Part shown: positions 1 through 8,527 of the stretch, piece after piece
Numbering within the stretch: position 1 is the first letter of the stretch
Layout: each line of letters begins with the position of its first letter
Assembly (NCBI GenBank): GCA_049583635.1
Contig: JBAUWF010000042.1
Location: 62,001 to 126,000 of the forward strand
Direction of reading: 5' to 3'
Source: Dokdonella_A sp049583635
GTDB taxonomy: Bacteria; Pseudomonadota; Gammaproteobacteria; Xanthomonadales; Rhodanobacteraceae
DNA: 64,000 nt
The notes under the pieces: model-generated
Told to the model about the DNA's origin: nothing
The model's database searches: none
The model's input: the letters and a program-made list of their open reading frames with translations, nothing else
Position numbers and translations under genes: made by a program

Positions 1-1
1 G

Positions 2-2434
2 ATCCCGGGCAGCAACAACCCGAATACGTCGTGCCCGACCGGCCCCTCGCTGCCGCTGACGCATGCGCGTGTCTTTTCCGTCGGCACCACGGCACCAGCC
101 ACCGTGCTCAAGGATCCGCTATGGTTTGCCGCGAAATACGGCGGCTTCAAGGACGAAAACGGCAACGGCGTACCGGACGAAGGCGAGTGGGACAAGAATG
201 TAACCGGCATGCCGGACAACTACTTCCTCGTCACCAATGCGCTCGGCCTCAAGGATCAGTTGCAGAAGGCGTTCGACGCGATCATCGCCGAATCCAAGCC
301 GACCGCGAGCGTCGCGACCAGTACGCCACGTTTTGTCAATGGCGCGACACTGGCCTACGAGGCCTCGTTCAATGCGACCGACTGGACCGGCAACCTGAAG
401 GCCTACAAGATCCAGCCCGACGGTGTGTATGCCGGTTCGACACCGGTGTGGATCGCGAGCGATCGCCTGGCCGCCGCGGCCAGCCGCAAGATATTCACCT
501 CGACACCACAAACCGGATCGTTCAATGGCCTCGGAGTCCCGTTCACGACGTCCGGCCTCACCACGGCGATGCAAACCGATCTTCTGAGCGGACTCGACCC
601 GGCGGTTTTCAACATCGATGACGTTTTGGCCTATCTGCGCGGCGACCAGAGCAACGAGCAGGACCAGACGCCGCCCGGCCCGTACCGAACGCGTTCCTCG
701 CGCATCGGCGATGTGCTCAATTCGAGCCCCGCGGTCACTGGCGTCACCAGTTTCGGTTATGGCCAGTTGCTTGCGGATGTCGCTCCGGCCGCCGCCGGTT
801 CCTATGCGGCTTTCGTGCTACTGAAGAAAACGATTTACGGCGACAATTCCGAAAGTCCGGTCGTATTCTTCGGCGCCAACGACGGCATGCTGCATGCAGT
901 CGATGGCAGCAACAGCAACACCGGTGGCGATGAAGTGTTCGCCTACGTTCCGAACGCCGCGGTCAAGGATCTGAACAAGCTTGTCTTGCCGTCCTATCAG
1001 CATCACTACTATGTGGACGGCAGCCCGACGGTCGGCGACGCCTATCTCGGGGGGGGATGGAAAACCGTACTCGCCGCCTCGACCGGCGCCGGTTCGCGCA
1101 GCGTGTTCGCACTGGATGTGACCAATCCGTTCACCTTCAGCGCAAGCGACGTGCTGTGGGAATTCAACAGCGATTCGGCTGATGCGGAGGCACCGCTGCT
1201 CGGCCTTGATATCGGCCGGCCGTGGATCGGCCTCGCCGACGACGGCAACTGGGTTGCCACATTCGGCAACGGCTATGACAGCGAAGCTGCGGGGTCGGTG
1301 CCGGCCAACAGCGCGGTGTTGTTCATCCGCAATCTGGCCACCGGTGCCAAGGTCGCGACGATTCCGATTCCTGTCGCGGACCAGTGCGGTTCCGGCGAAA
1401 CCGGCTGCGGTCCGGCCAACGGCCTTGCCGGCGCGGTACTGGTCGACAACGACGCGAGCGGTGCCGGCGATACGATCTATGCAGGCGATTACCTCGGCAA
1501 TCTGTGGCGCTTCGAGTATGTCGGTGGCAGCTGGTCGCTCGGTAACGGCGGCCAGCCGATCTTCATCGCGCGTGATGCCAACGGCAAGCGCCAGTCGATC
1601 ACCAGCGCACCCTACACCACGGCCAACCCCCTCGGCGGCACCATGGTCATCTTCGGCACCGGACGTTATCTCAATTACGACGACGCCGACGACAGCATGA
1701 TCGGACAGGGCAGCCGCGCTTCGGTCGACACGATTTACGGCGTTCTCGACAGCCGCAATTGCACGAACACCAACGCGGCCACCCACAAGTGCACAACGTG
1801 GTCGACCAGCATGCCGATCAACGGCCGTGCCGACCTGCAGCAGCAGACAATCACCGGCTACACGCCCCAGGATGCCAATGGCAACTTTGGTAGCCGCACC
1901 GCGACGCGCAACGGTGTCAGTTACGCGACCGGCGGTGGCGACAAGCTCGGCTGGTATCTCGACTTGAGCTACAGCGCGACTGCAGGCGGCACCGATCTGC
2001 TCGCAGGCGAGCGTGTGATCGTGCGCCCGGACGGAATCCTCACCGATGTCATCTTCAACACGATCCGGCCCGAAGGCGATTCCTGCGAACCCGGGGTGCA
2101 GAACGCGACGATGGTGCTCGACACGTTGACCGGCGCGGCGGACTATGTTCCGGTGCCGCCGTCGGGTGGTTATGGCGGCGGCGTCAGACCACCGCTCGGG
2201 CTCGCCGGCACGGACACCTACCGTGGACCGCCGCTAGGTGAGCCGTCGATTCTGATCACCGGCGCCAAGCCACCCGCGCCGCTTCCGTGCGACCCAGCGG
2301 CGGGAGGCGGCTGTAGTGCGGTCGCGCCGCCCGGTCCGCCGACCCAATGCAGTTGGCGTTCGCCGAACGCGACCGACCGTCCGGCCGGCAAGCCGATGCC
2401 GTGTGGCCGCATTTCGTGGAGACAGTTACGCTGA
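2..2434 (+). CDS. pilY1: PilY1-type pilus tip/assembly protein, 3' part
   Basis: The reading frame enters from the left edge, so the N-terminus (signal peptide and, in many homologues, a von Willebrand domain) is missing; 810 codons remain. The visible part is the PilY1 beta-propeller: repeated segments such as VVFFGANDGMLHAVD and TVLAASTGAGSRSVFALD are typical blades. A Ca-binding loop of the PilY1 kind is visible near 1442-1475 (DNDASGAGD followed by YAGDYLGNLWRFE), and an EF-hand-like DENGNGVPDEGEWD lies near 155-195. PilY1 is exported and, with minor pilins, primes pilus assembly and mediates adhesion and surface sensing. It sits directly upstream of pilE, the usual order at the end of a fimT-pilV-pilW-pilX-pilY1-pilE operon. 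The Pro-rich C-terminal tail is probably species-specific. Assignment is strong. Confidence 0.93.
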   Translation: MPGSNNPNTSCPTGPSLPLTHARVFSVGTTAPATVLKDPLWFAAKYGGFKDENGNGVPDEGEWDKNVTGMPDNYFLVTNALGLKDQLQKAFDAIIAESKPTASVATSTPRFVNGATLAYEASFNATDWTGNLKAYKIQPDGVYAGSTPVWIASDRLAAAASRKIFTSTPQTGSFNGLGVPFTTSGLTTAMQTDLLSGLDPAVFNIDDVLAYLRGDQSNEQDQTPPGPYRTRSSRIGDVLNSSPAVTGVTSFGYGQLLADVAPAAAGSYAAFVLLKKTIYGDNSESPVVFFGANDGMLHAVDGSNSNTGGDEVFAYVPNAAVKDLNKLVLPSYQHHYYVDGSPTVGDAYLGGGWKTVLAASTGAGSRSVFALDVTNPFTFSASDVLWEFNSDSADAEAPLLGLDIGRPWIGLADDGNWVATFGNGYDSEAAGSVPANSAVLFIRNLATGAKVATIPIPVADQCGSGETGCGPANGLAGAVLVDNDASGAGDTIYAGDYLGNLWRFEYVGGSWSLGNGGQPIFIARDANGKRQSITSAPYTTANPLGGTMVIFGTGRYLNYDDADDSMIGQGSRASVDTIYGVLDSRNCTNTNAATHKCTTWSTSMPINGRADLQQQTITGYTPQDANGNFGSRTATRNGVSYATGGGDKLGWYLDLSYSATAGGTDLLAGERVIVRPDGILTDVIFNTIRPEGDSCEPGVQNATMVLDTLTGAADYVPVPPSGGYGGGVRPPLGLAGTDTYRGPPLGEPSILITGAKPPAPLPCDPAAGGGCSAVAPPGPPTQCSWRSPNATDRPAGKPMPCGRISWRQLR

Positions 2435-2441
2435 TCGACAA

Positions 2442-2466
2442 AGGCGCCCGCGGTCCGCGGGCGCCT
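2442..2466 (+). terminator. GC-rich hairpin between pilY1 and pilE
   Basis: A perfect 11-bp stem (AGGCGCCCGCG / CGCGGGCGCCT) with a 3-nt loop starts 8 bases after the pilY1 stop. There is no T-run after it, so it is either a weak or Rho-assisted terminator or a processing and stability element that lets pilE be expressed at a different level from pilY1. Confidence 0.5.
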
Positions 2467-2546
2467 CGCGCCGGTGCGAAGTCGATCGCGGATCGGCCAT
2501 TCATCAAGCGGTGCGTCCGCTGACGCAAAAGTACAGAGGTGCAATC

Positions 2547-2945
2547 GTGCGAAAAATCAGGGGCTTTACTTTGATCGAATTGATGATCGTCGTCGCGATC
2601 GTCGCGATTCTCGCGATCATCGCGTATCCGAGTTACGTCAATCAGGTTCGCAAGAGCCGGCGCGCGCAGGCCAAGGCCGATCTGGTCGAATTGACCCAGT
2701 TGCTTGAGCGGACTTTCACGACCGATCGAACCTTCGCGGACTTCGATCTCGGCACCATGACCCAGTCGCCGTTCACCGGCACCGCGTGGTACACGATCAC
2801 CATGGTCAACGATGCGACCACCTACACGTTGACCGCGACGCCGTTGAACGATCAGACCCACGACATGTGCGAGACGCTGACGATCAACCAGTTGAATGTC
2901 AAAACCGCGAGCGGCGATCCGCTCGGTACGAAAGGCTGCTGGTAG
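2547..2945 (+). CDS. pilE: Type IV pilin / minor pilin PilE
   Basis: A 132-residue prepilin. It has a short basic leader (VRKIRG), prepilin peptidase cleavage before FTLIELMIVVAIVAILA, Glu at mature position 5 and a long hydrophobic N-terminal helix. The C-terminus holds two Cys (CETL...KGCW) that would form the D-region disulfide. The GTG start is chosen because AGAGGT lies 6 bases upstream; longer in-frame readings lack a ribosome site and would bury the leader. The protein would be inserted in the inner membrane and processed by PilD. It follows pilY1, so it is probably the PilE minor pilin of that cluster rather than the major pilin PilA. Confidence 0.92.
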   Translation: MRKIRGFTLIELMIVVAIVAILAIIAYPSYVNQVRKSRRAQAKADLVELTQLLERTFTTDRTFADFDLGTMTQSPFTGTAWYTITMVNDATTYTLTATPLNDQTHDMCETLTINQLNVKTASGDPLGTKGCW

Positions 2946-3120
2946 GCGACTGCTGGCCATCCTTGCGGTGGCGGGGCGCCAAGCGCAGTCGTCAATCAGT
3001 TGACCTGACGCAGTCCTTCGCTCGCTTGCGCGCGTGTCCGTCCTCATTTGGCCACGAACTCGGTGCGAACGGAGTGACATTCATCTTGGCGCTCGGTGCG
3101 ATCGTTGGTGAGGATCGCTG

Positions 3121-3149
3121 TTGAGGCACCCGGCACCGGTCGATATACT
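3121..3149 (+). promoter_or_regulatory. Sigma-70 promoter for the tRNA pair
   Basis: TTGAGG (3121-3126), a 17-bp spacer and TATACT (3144-3149) make a near-consensus promoter. Predicted transcription would start around 3156, a few bases before the tRNA-Thr 5' end, as expected for a tRNA operon. Confidence 0.65.
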
Positions 3150-3159
3150 GCGCGGCCGT

Positions 3160-3235
<76 letters not shown>

Positions 3236-3265
3236 ATCGTTTTGGCACAATCGATTTGCGCTACC

Positions 3266-3340
3266 GGGCGGTTAGCTCAGCGGTAGAGCACTGCCTTCAC
3301 ACGGCAGGGGTCACAAGTTCGAACCTTGTACCGCCCACCA
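3266..3340 (+). tRNA. tRNA-Val(CAC)
   Basis: Acceptor GGGCGGT pairs with ACCGCCC, D arm GCTC/GAGC, anticodon stem CTGCC/GGCAG with loop TTCACAC (anticodon CAC, 3298-3300), T arm ACAAG-TTCGAAC-CTTGT, and an encoded CCA. It lies 30 bases after tRNA-Thr and is probably co-transcribed. It marks the left border of the low-oxygen gene block. Confidence 0.97.
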
Positions 3341-3399
3341 ATTGAAACAAAGTCTTGTCAGACCCATCCGAGTCGATAGCACGTAAAACCGATTTCAAA

Positions 3400-3418
3400 C
3401 TCGACAGATCTAGTCGAG
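3400..3418 (+). terminator. Weak hairpin after the tRNA pair
   Basis: CTCGAC (3400-3405), a 7-base loop and GTCGAG (3413-3418) lie 60 bases after tRNA-Val. There is no T-run, so termination here is only a suggestion. Nothing else is seen between 3341 and the permease start. Confidence 0.25.
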
Positions 3419-3569
3419 CAGATCGCGTGCTCATCGAAGAAATGATCGCCTTCCGCGATGAGCGGAGCGGGCTCAAGGCCACCTCACGCGTCGGCGCCTG
3501 TTGGCCGTTGGTCGGGAAGCAGCACCTGCGATCACCCGGGAGGTTTGCAGTCCCATACGGGTGCCTGGC

Positions 3570-4862
3570 ATGAGCAAGTCTGGCGACGACAAGATCGGGA
3601 TGTGGGCGGCGGTTGCGATCGGCATCGGCGGCATGGTCGGCGGTGGCATCTTTGCCGTGCTGGGGCTGGCAGTACAACTGGCACATGGCGGCACACCGGT
3701 CGCGTTCGCGCTGGCGGGAGCCGTCGCACTGTTGACGGCCTATTCGTACGCGAAGCTTTCGGTGGCTTATCCGAGTCGCGGCGGCACGGTGACTTTTCTC
3801 GACCGAGGATTTGGTGCCGGCATGTTGACCGGCAGCCTGAATGTCTTGTTGTGGCTCAGTTACGTGGTGATGTTGTCACTCTATGCATTCGCGTTCGGCA
3901 GTTACGCGGCCGCCTGCCTGCCAGCGGCATGGCAGCCGCTCGGCAGGCATGCGCTGCTGACGCTGTGCGTGCTGTTGATCACCGGGTTGAATCTGCTCAA
4001 CGCGGAGTGGATCGGCCGAGCCGAGGGCTGGATCGTCGGCCTGAAACTGACAATCTTGTTGTTGTTCGTCGGCTTCGGCATTGCCAGCATCGATACCGCG
4101 CGTCTGACCGTCGGCACCTGGACGCCAATGCTGCAACTCGCAGCTGGCGGCATGATCATCTTCCTGGCTTATGAGGGCTTCGAGTTGATCGCCAACACTG
4201 CCGAAGATGTAAGGGATCCTGCACGAATGCTGCCGCGCGCGTATTACATCGCCGTTGGGTTCGTGATCGCCTTGTATGTGCTGGTCGCGCTGGTCGCAGT
4301 CGGCAATCTTGCGGCGGACAAGATCGTGGCTGCCAAGGATTATGCATTGGCGGAAGCGGCACGTCCCTTTTTCGGGCGAGCGGGCTTCACTCTCATCGCG
4401 ATCGCCGCGATGCTGTCCACCGCCTCGGCGATCAACGCCACATTTTATGGGACTGCACGTCTGAGTTACTGCATCGCCCGCGATGGCGAACTGCCGGCGC
4501 TGCTGGAACGCAAGGTTTGGGGTCGCCCGATGCTCGGCCTGCTCATCACGATGGTATTGACATTGGTGGTCGCCAATGCGTTCGATCTGAGCAGCATCGC
4601 CACGATGGGCAGTGCCGGCTTTCTGTTGATCTTCGCCGCCGTGAATGCGGTCAACGTGTTGCAGGCGAAGCGGACCAATAGCCGCGGCTGGATTTCGGTG
4701 ATTGGAACCATCGCGTGTCTTGCCGCTCTGGCCGCGTTGATCTGGCAAACGGCACGGACCGCGCCGGTAAAGTTGTGGGTGCTGTTGGCGATGATTGCTC
4801 TGGCGGTGACGATCGAGGTTGGTTACCGGCTGACCGGGCGAGTCATCCGGGTGCAAGACTGA
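3570..4862 (+). CDS. APC-family amino acid permease
   Basis: A 430-residue polytopic inner-membrane protein of the amino acid-polyamine-organocation superfamily. The TM1 glycine motif (GIGGMVGGGIFAVLG) that unwinds around substrate, the TM6 segment FLAYEGFELIANTAEDVRDP and about 12 hydrophobic segments identify it. The ATG at 3570 is preferred; GTG at 3561 is an in-frame alternative, and neither has a strong ribosome site. Substrate cannot be read from the sequence; an amino acid or a polyamine is likely. It is the first gene after the tRNAs and points into the H+-ATPase gene, which could supply the proton gradient such carriers use. Confidence 0.85.
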   Translation: MSKSGDDKIGMWAAVAIGIGGMVGGGIFAVLGLAVQLAHGGTPVAFALAGAVALLTAYSYAKLSVAYPSRGGTVTFLDRGFGAGMLTGSLNVLLWLSYVVMLSLYAFAFGSYAAACLPAAWQPLGRHALLTLCVLLITGLNLLNAEWIGRAEGWIVGLKLTILLLFVGFGIASIDTARLTVGTWTPMLQLAAGGMIIFLAYEGFELIANTAEDVRDPARMLPRAYYIAVGFVIALYVLVALVAVGNLAADKIVAAKDYALAEAARPFFGRAGFTLIAIAAMLSTASAINATFYGTARLSYCIARDGELPALLERKVWGRPMLGLLITMVLTLVVANAFDLSSIATMGSAGFLLIFAAVNAVNVLQAKRTNSRGWISVIGTIACLAALAALIWQTARTAPVKLWVLLAMIALAVTIEVGYRLTGRVIRVQD

Positions 4863-4900
4863 CCGCGCCACGGTTCGACATCCAGCGAGGATCTTCCGGC

Positions 4901-5029
4901 ATGAACGCAACCAGGTCGAATGTCTCCGAAGCGATGATCGCCCGCCACGTGCTGGACGTCGTCCACGGCGACCGCATCGGTGAATCGGCAAGCGCAACAA
5001 CGAAGCACCAGCAGGATCGTTCATCATGA
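4901..5029 (+). CDS. Possible 42-residue ORF coupled to the H+-ATPase gene
   Basis: An ATG at 4901 opens a 42-codon frame (MNATRSNVSEAMIARHVLDV...) whose TGA overlaps the ATG of the downstream ATPase (ATGA at 5026-5029), a classic coupling arrangement. AGCGAGG lies about 10 bases upstream. No family is recognised. It could be a coupling leader, the remnant of a larger regulatory domain, or chance. Confidence 0.3.
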   Translation: MNATRSNVSEAMIARHVLDVVHGDRIGESASATTKHQQDRSS

Positions 5030-7521
5030 AACCCGGACAGCCCGAAAACCACGCTTCTCAAGCTGGGTCGAAGTCCGAAGCGCAGGAGGATCTCAAATCG
5101 TTGCCCCTGCCGGACCTGGAGAAGATACTCAAGTCCTCGCCCGACGGGCTCAGTCAAGCCGAGGCGCAGCAGCGCCTGGATCGCTACGGCCCGAACGAGA
5201 TCGAGGACGAGAAAACCAATCTACTGCTCAAATTCCTGGGTTATTTCTGGGGTCCCATCCCGTGGATGATCGAGGCGGCGGTGATTCTCTCGGCGCTCGC
5301 GCGGCACTGGCCGGATTTCTTCATCATTCTTGTTCTACTGCTGGCCAACGCCGTGGTCGGCTTCTGGGAGGAACACCAGGCCGGCAACGCCGTTGAAGCG
5401 CTGAAAGCCAGGTTGGCCAGCAAGGCGCGGGTGAGACGCGACTTCAAATGGGTGACACCGCCGGTGCGCGAGCTGGTGCCGGGCGATGTGATTCGCCTGC
5501 GCCTGGGCGATATCGTGCCGGCAGACGCCCGCCTGCTGGAAGGCGACCCGATCGAAGTGGATCAGTCGGCGCTGACCGGAGAGTCGTTGCCGGTGGAACG
5601 CAAGCCCGGCGACGCGGTTTATTCCGGTTCGATTATCCGTCAGGGCGAAATCAATGCCATGGTGTACGGCACCGGCCGCAACACCTATTTCGGCAAGACC
5701 GCATCGCTGGTGCAGGAAGCACGTACCGTCAGCCATTTCCAGCGCGCGGTGTTGAAGATCGGCAATTACCTGATTCTCCTCGCCGCAGCGCTGGTGGTGT
5801 TGATCATATCCGTTGCATTGTTCCGCGGTGATCCGATGCTCACCACGCTGCAGTTTGCGCTGGTGTTGACCGTCGCCGCGATTCCGGTGGCGATGCCAAC
5901 CGTACTGTCGGTGACCATGGCTGTGGGTGCGCGCACATTGGCGAGAAAGGAAGCAATCGTCACACGGTTGGCGTCCATCGAGGAAATGGCGGGTGTGGAC
6001 GTATTGTGTTCCGACAAGACCGGCACGCTGACCCAGAACAGGTTGACGCTGGGCGATCCTTTCTGTGTGGAAGGCATCACCGCGGATCAAGTCATTCGCG
6101 ATGCGGCGCTGGCCTCGCGCGCGGACAATCACGACACCATCGACATGGCCGTACTGGACGGGCTGAAGAGCGATCAGCTGCTGGACGACTTCGAGATTAC
6201 CCACTTCCGGCCGTTCGACCCGGTGCACAAGCGCACCGAAGCAACCGTCAAGGACAAGGTTGGCGGGACGTTCGAGGTCACCAAGGGCGCGCCGCAGGTA
6301 ATCCTGGCATTGTCGGCCAATGCCGCGGCGGTGCAACTTGCCACGGACAAGGCGGTCAACGAATTCGCGTCGCGCGGCTTTCGATCGCTGGGTGTTGCGC
6401 GTACCGGGGGCGACGGCTCGTGGCAATTCATCGGCGTGCTGCCGCTGTTCGACCCGCCTCGTGAACAAGCCAGAGCGACCATCGCGACCGCACGCAACAT
6501 GGGCGTGCGCGTGAAGATGGTGACGGGCGATGCCATGGCCATTGCCCGGGAAATGGCCGGCAAGCTGGGGCTCGGTACGAACATCATCGATGCCAGCGGT
6601 TTCGGCGACGCGAGTCAGCTGGGAACGCGGCGATTGGGGCAGTCAATTGAGGACGCGGACGGCTTCGCGCAAGTGTTTCCCGAGCACAAGTTCCACATTG
6701 TCGACGTCCTGCAGCAGCGTGACCACATTGTCGGCATGACCGGCGACGGAGTGAACGACGCACCCGCGTTGAAGAAAGCCGACTGCGGCATCGCGGTATC
6801 GAATGCGACGGACGCGGCACGCGCTGCGGCCTCGATCGTGTTGTTGACGCCCGGGCTGTCGGTGATCATCGATGCGATCAAGGAGAGCCGCAAGATTTTC
6901 CAGCGGATGACCAGTTACGCCATCTATCGCATCGCCGAGACCTTGCGCGTACTGTTCTTCATGACGCTTTCCATCCTGATATTCAACTTCTACCCGGTCA
7001 CTGCGGTCATGATCGTGATGTTGGCCTTGCTCAACGACGGCGCGATCTTGTCCATTGCCTACGACAAGGTTCATTACAAGGACCAGCCCGAAGCCTGGAA
7101 CATGCGTGGAGTCCTTGGTGTAGCGACGGTGCTTGGCTTGGCCGGCGTTGTTGCGTCGTTCGGGCTGTTCTATCTTGGTGAGCGCGTCTTTCATCTTGAC
7201 CGGGCGCACATCCAGACGCTGATGTACCTGAAGCTTTCCGTAGCTGGGCACCTGACGATTTTCGTCACGCGAACGCGCGGTCCGTTCTGGTCCATCCGCC
7301 CCGCGCGGGTGCTTTGGGCTGCCGTGCTCGGCACGCAGATCGTGGCGACATTGATCGCCGTATACGGAATATTGATGCCGCCGCTCAGCTGGAGCTGGGC
7401 ACTGTTCGTCTGGGTCTATGCGCTGGCGTGGTTCCTCGTAAACGATCGTGCAAAACTGTTTGCCTATCGCGTGTTCGACCCGGCTGCGGAGCCAGCGCGG
7501 ACTCCAAAACAATCGACCTGA
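5026..7521 (+). CDS. P3A-type proton-exporting P-type ATPase
   Basis: An 831-residue P-type ATPase resembling plant, fungal and archaeal plasma-membrane H+-ATPases. The N-terminus has the family's LSQAEAQQRLDRYGPNEI segment, followed by TGES (184-187, actuator), CSDKTGTLTQ with phospho-Asp330, and TGDGVNDAPALKKAD (from 572). In M6 the segment LALLNDGAILSIAYD places Asp671 where plant AHA2 has its essential proton-carrying Asp684. The C-terminal autoinhibitory domain of plant pumps is absent. It would export protons and build membrane potential at ATP cost, or help acid resistance. The gene overlaps a possible small ORF by ATGA and is followed by a stress-protein gene. The ATP4-to-H+ specificity is inferred from the M6 motif. 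Confidence 0.88.
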   Translation: MKPGQPENHASQAGSKSEAQEDLKSLPLPDLEKILKSSPDGLSQAEAQQRLDRYGPNEIEDEKTNLLLKFLGYFWGPIPWMIEAAVILSALARHWPDFFIILVLLLANAVVGFWEEHQAGNAVEALKARLASKARVRRDFKWVTPPVRELVPGDVIRLRLGDIVPADARLLEGDPIEVDQSALTGESLPVERKPGDAVYSGSIIRQGEINAMVYGTGRNTYFGKTASLVQEARTVSHFQRAVLKIGNYLILLAAALVVLIISVALFRGDPMLTTLQFALVLTVAAIPVAMPTVLSVTMAVGARTLARKEAIVTRLASIEEMAGVDVLCSDKTGTLTQNRLTLGDPFCVEGITADQVIRDAALASRADNHDTIDMAVLDGLKSDQLLDDFEITHFRPFDPVHKRTEATVKDKVGGTFEVTKGAPQVILALSANAAAVQLATDKAVNEFASRGFRSLGVARTGGDGSWQFIGVLPLFDPPREQARATIATARNMGVRVKMVTGDAMAIAREMAGKLGLGTNIIDASGFGDASQLGTRRLGQSIEDADGFAQVFPEHKFHIVDVLQQRDHIVGMTGDGVNDAPALKKADCGIAVSNATDAARAAASIVLLTPGLSVIIDAIKESRKIFQRMTSYAIYRIAETLRVLFFMTLSILIFNFYPVTAVMIVMLALLNDGAILSIAYDKVHYKDQPEAWNMRGVLGVATVLGLAGVVASFGLFYLGERVFHLDRAHIQTLMYLKLSVAGHLTIFVTRTRGPFWSIRPARVLWAAVLGTQIVATLIAVYGILMPPLSWSWALFVWVYALAWFLVNDRAKLFAYRVFDPAAEPARTPKQST

Positions 7522-7584
7522 CCGCACAAGCCGGACACTCAGCGCATGATGCTGCGTCTGGCAGCCCGGTCGTTGCCGGGGTTA

Positions 7585-7598
7585 TTGATGCGGATCAA
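7585..7598 (+). promoter_or_regulatory. Perfect FNR/ANR box, class II promoter of usp
   Basis: TTGATGCGGATCAA matches TTGAT-N4-ATCAA at all ten positions. TATAAC (7619-7624) follows 30 bp centre to centre, which puts the predicted start near 7632 and the box centre near -40.5, the canonical class II position. The universal stress protein gene begins at 7670. Confidence 0.8.
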
Positions 7599-7669
7599 GT
7601 CACGCGGCATGCGGCGGATATAACTTGTGTTTCGGACTCTTGCAGCCGAAATGCCTGGAGACGCGGACC

Positions 7670-8500
7670 ATGTACTCGACCCTGATGGTGCACCTGGACC
7701 TGGATGACGACAACGTCCGCCTGTTGAACATCACTGGAGATCTGGCTGAGCGTTTCGACGCCGACGTCATCGGTATTGCGGCTTGCCAAACCGCGATGCT
7801 GATTATCGGTGACGGCGTTGGGTCCGCCGAAATCGTCGATCGCGATCAAGCCAGGATCAAGAAAAAAATAGGGGACGCGGAAAACGCATTCCGCGAAGCG
7901 CTGCAGCATCGTTCGCCCCATCTCGAATGGCGCTCGACGGAAAGTTTCGGCGCGCCGACCGAGTACATTGCTCGGCAGATGCGCAGCGCCGACCTCCTCA
8001 TCACCGGGGTGAATTGCCGCGGCTCGTGGCTGGATCCGACCCGGCGCGTCGATACCGGCGGTCTCGTGATGCAGGCGGGCCGGCCGATACTGATCGTCCC
8101 CAAGGCTGCCAGGCAGCTGCTGGCGAAGACCATTCTGGTGGGCTGGAAGGACACACGCGAAACACGGCGTGCCGTGTCGGACGCGTTGCCGTTCCTGAAA
8201 ACCGCGAAACGCGTGATTGTTGTCGAAGTCGTTGCCAATGAAAGGACGATTGGCGAGGGTCGCGAGAATGTCAAAAACGTCGCCGGCTGGCTGGAGCGAC
8301 ACGATATCTCGGCAGAGCCGCTCGCACTGTCGGCGGACGACGCGTTTGCTCCTGCGCTCGGCGTGATTGCGCACAAGGAGGGCGCCGATCTCATCGTCGC
8401 AGGTGCCTACGGCCATACCAGGCTGCGCGAGTGGGTGCTTGGCGGTGTAACCCGCAATCTGTTGTTGGATACCAACCTGTGTTCGCTGTTGTCTCATTGA
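7670..8500 (+). CDS. Tandem-domain universal stress protein
   Basis: A 276-residue cytoplasmic protein made of two Usp (alpha/beta, UspA-like) domains. The second domain ends with GAYGHTRLREWVLGGVT (from residue 245), the G-x2-G-x9-G-type ATP-binding loop of the family; the first domain has a degenerate version (TGVNCRGSW). The ATG at 7670 has GGAG at good spacing; earlier in-frame starts would lie near or before the predicted transcription start. Tandem Usps of this type are commonly induced at low oxygen by ANR/FNR, which agrees with the perfect box and -10 upstream. The ADH gene follows after 27 bases and is probably in the same operon. Confidence 0.9.
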   Translation: MYSTLMVHLDLDDDNVRLLNITGDLAERFDADVIGIAACQTAMLIIGDGVGSAEIVDRDQARIKKKIGDAENAFREALQHRSPHLEWRSTESFGAPTEYIARQMRSADLLITGVNCRGSWLDPTRRVDTGGLVMQAGRPILIVPKAARQLLAKTILVGWKDTRETRRAVSDALPFLKTAKRVIVVEVVANERTIGEGRENVKNVAGWLERHDISAEPLALSADDAFAPALGVIAHKEGADLIVAGAYGHTRLREWVLGGVTRNLLLDTNLCSLLSH

Positions 8501-8527
8501 TGGTGGTCAATTGATTGAAGGACGCTC

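Noticed and set aside
818..1786. Large antisense ORFs opposite pilY1, the P-type ATPases and RND genes
   Set aside because: They are shadows of strong coding regions in GC-rich DNA, with Arg/His/Gln-rich sequence and no domains.
4863..5025. FNR-box search before the H+-ATPase gene
   Set aside because: No sequence close to TTGAT-N4-ATCAA is present, so this gene is not claimed as a direct FNR target.
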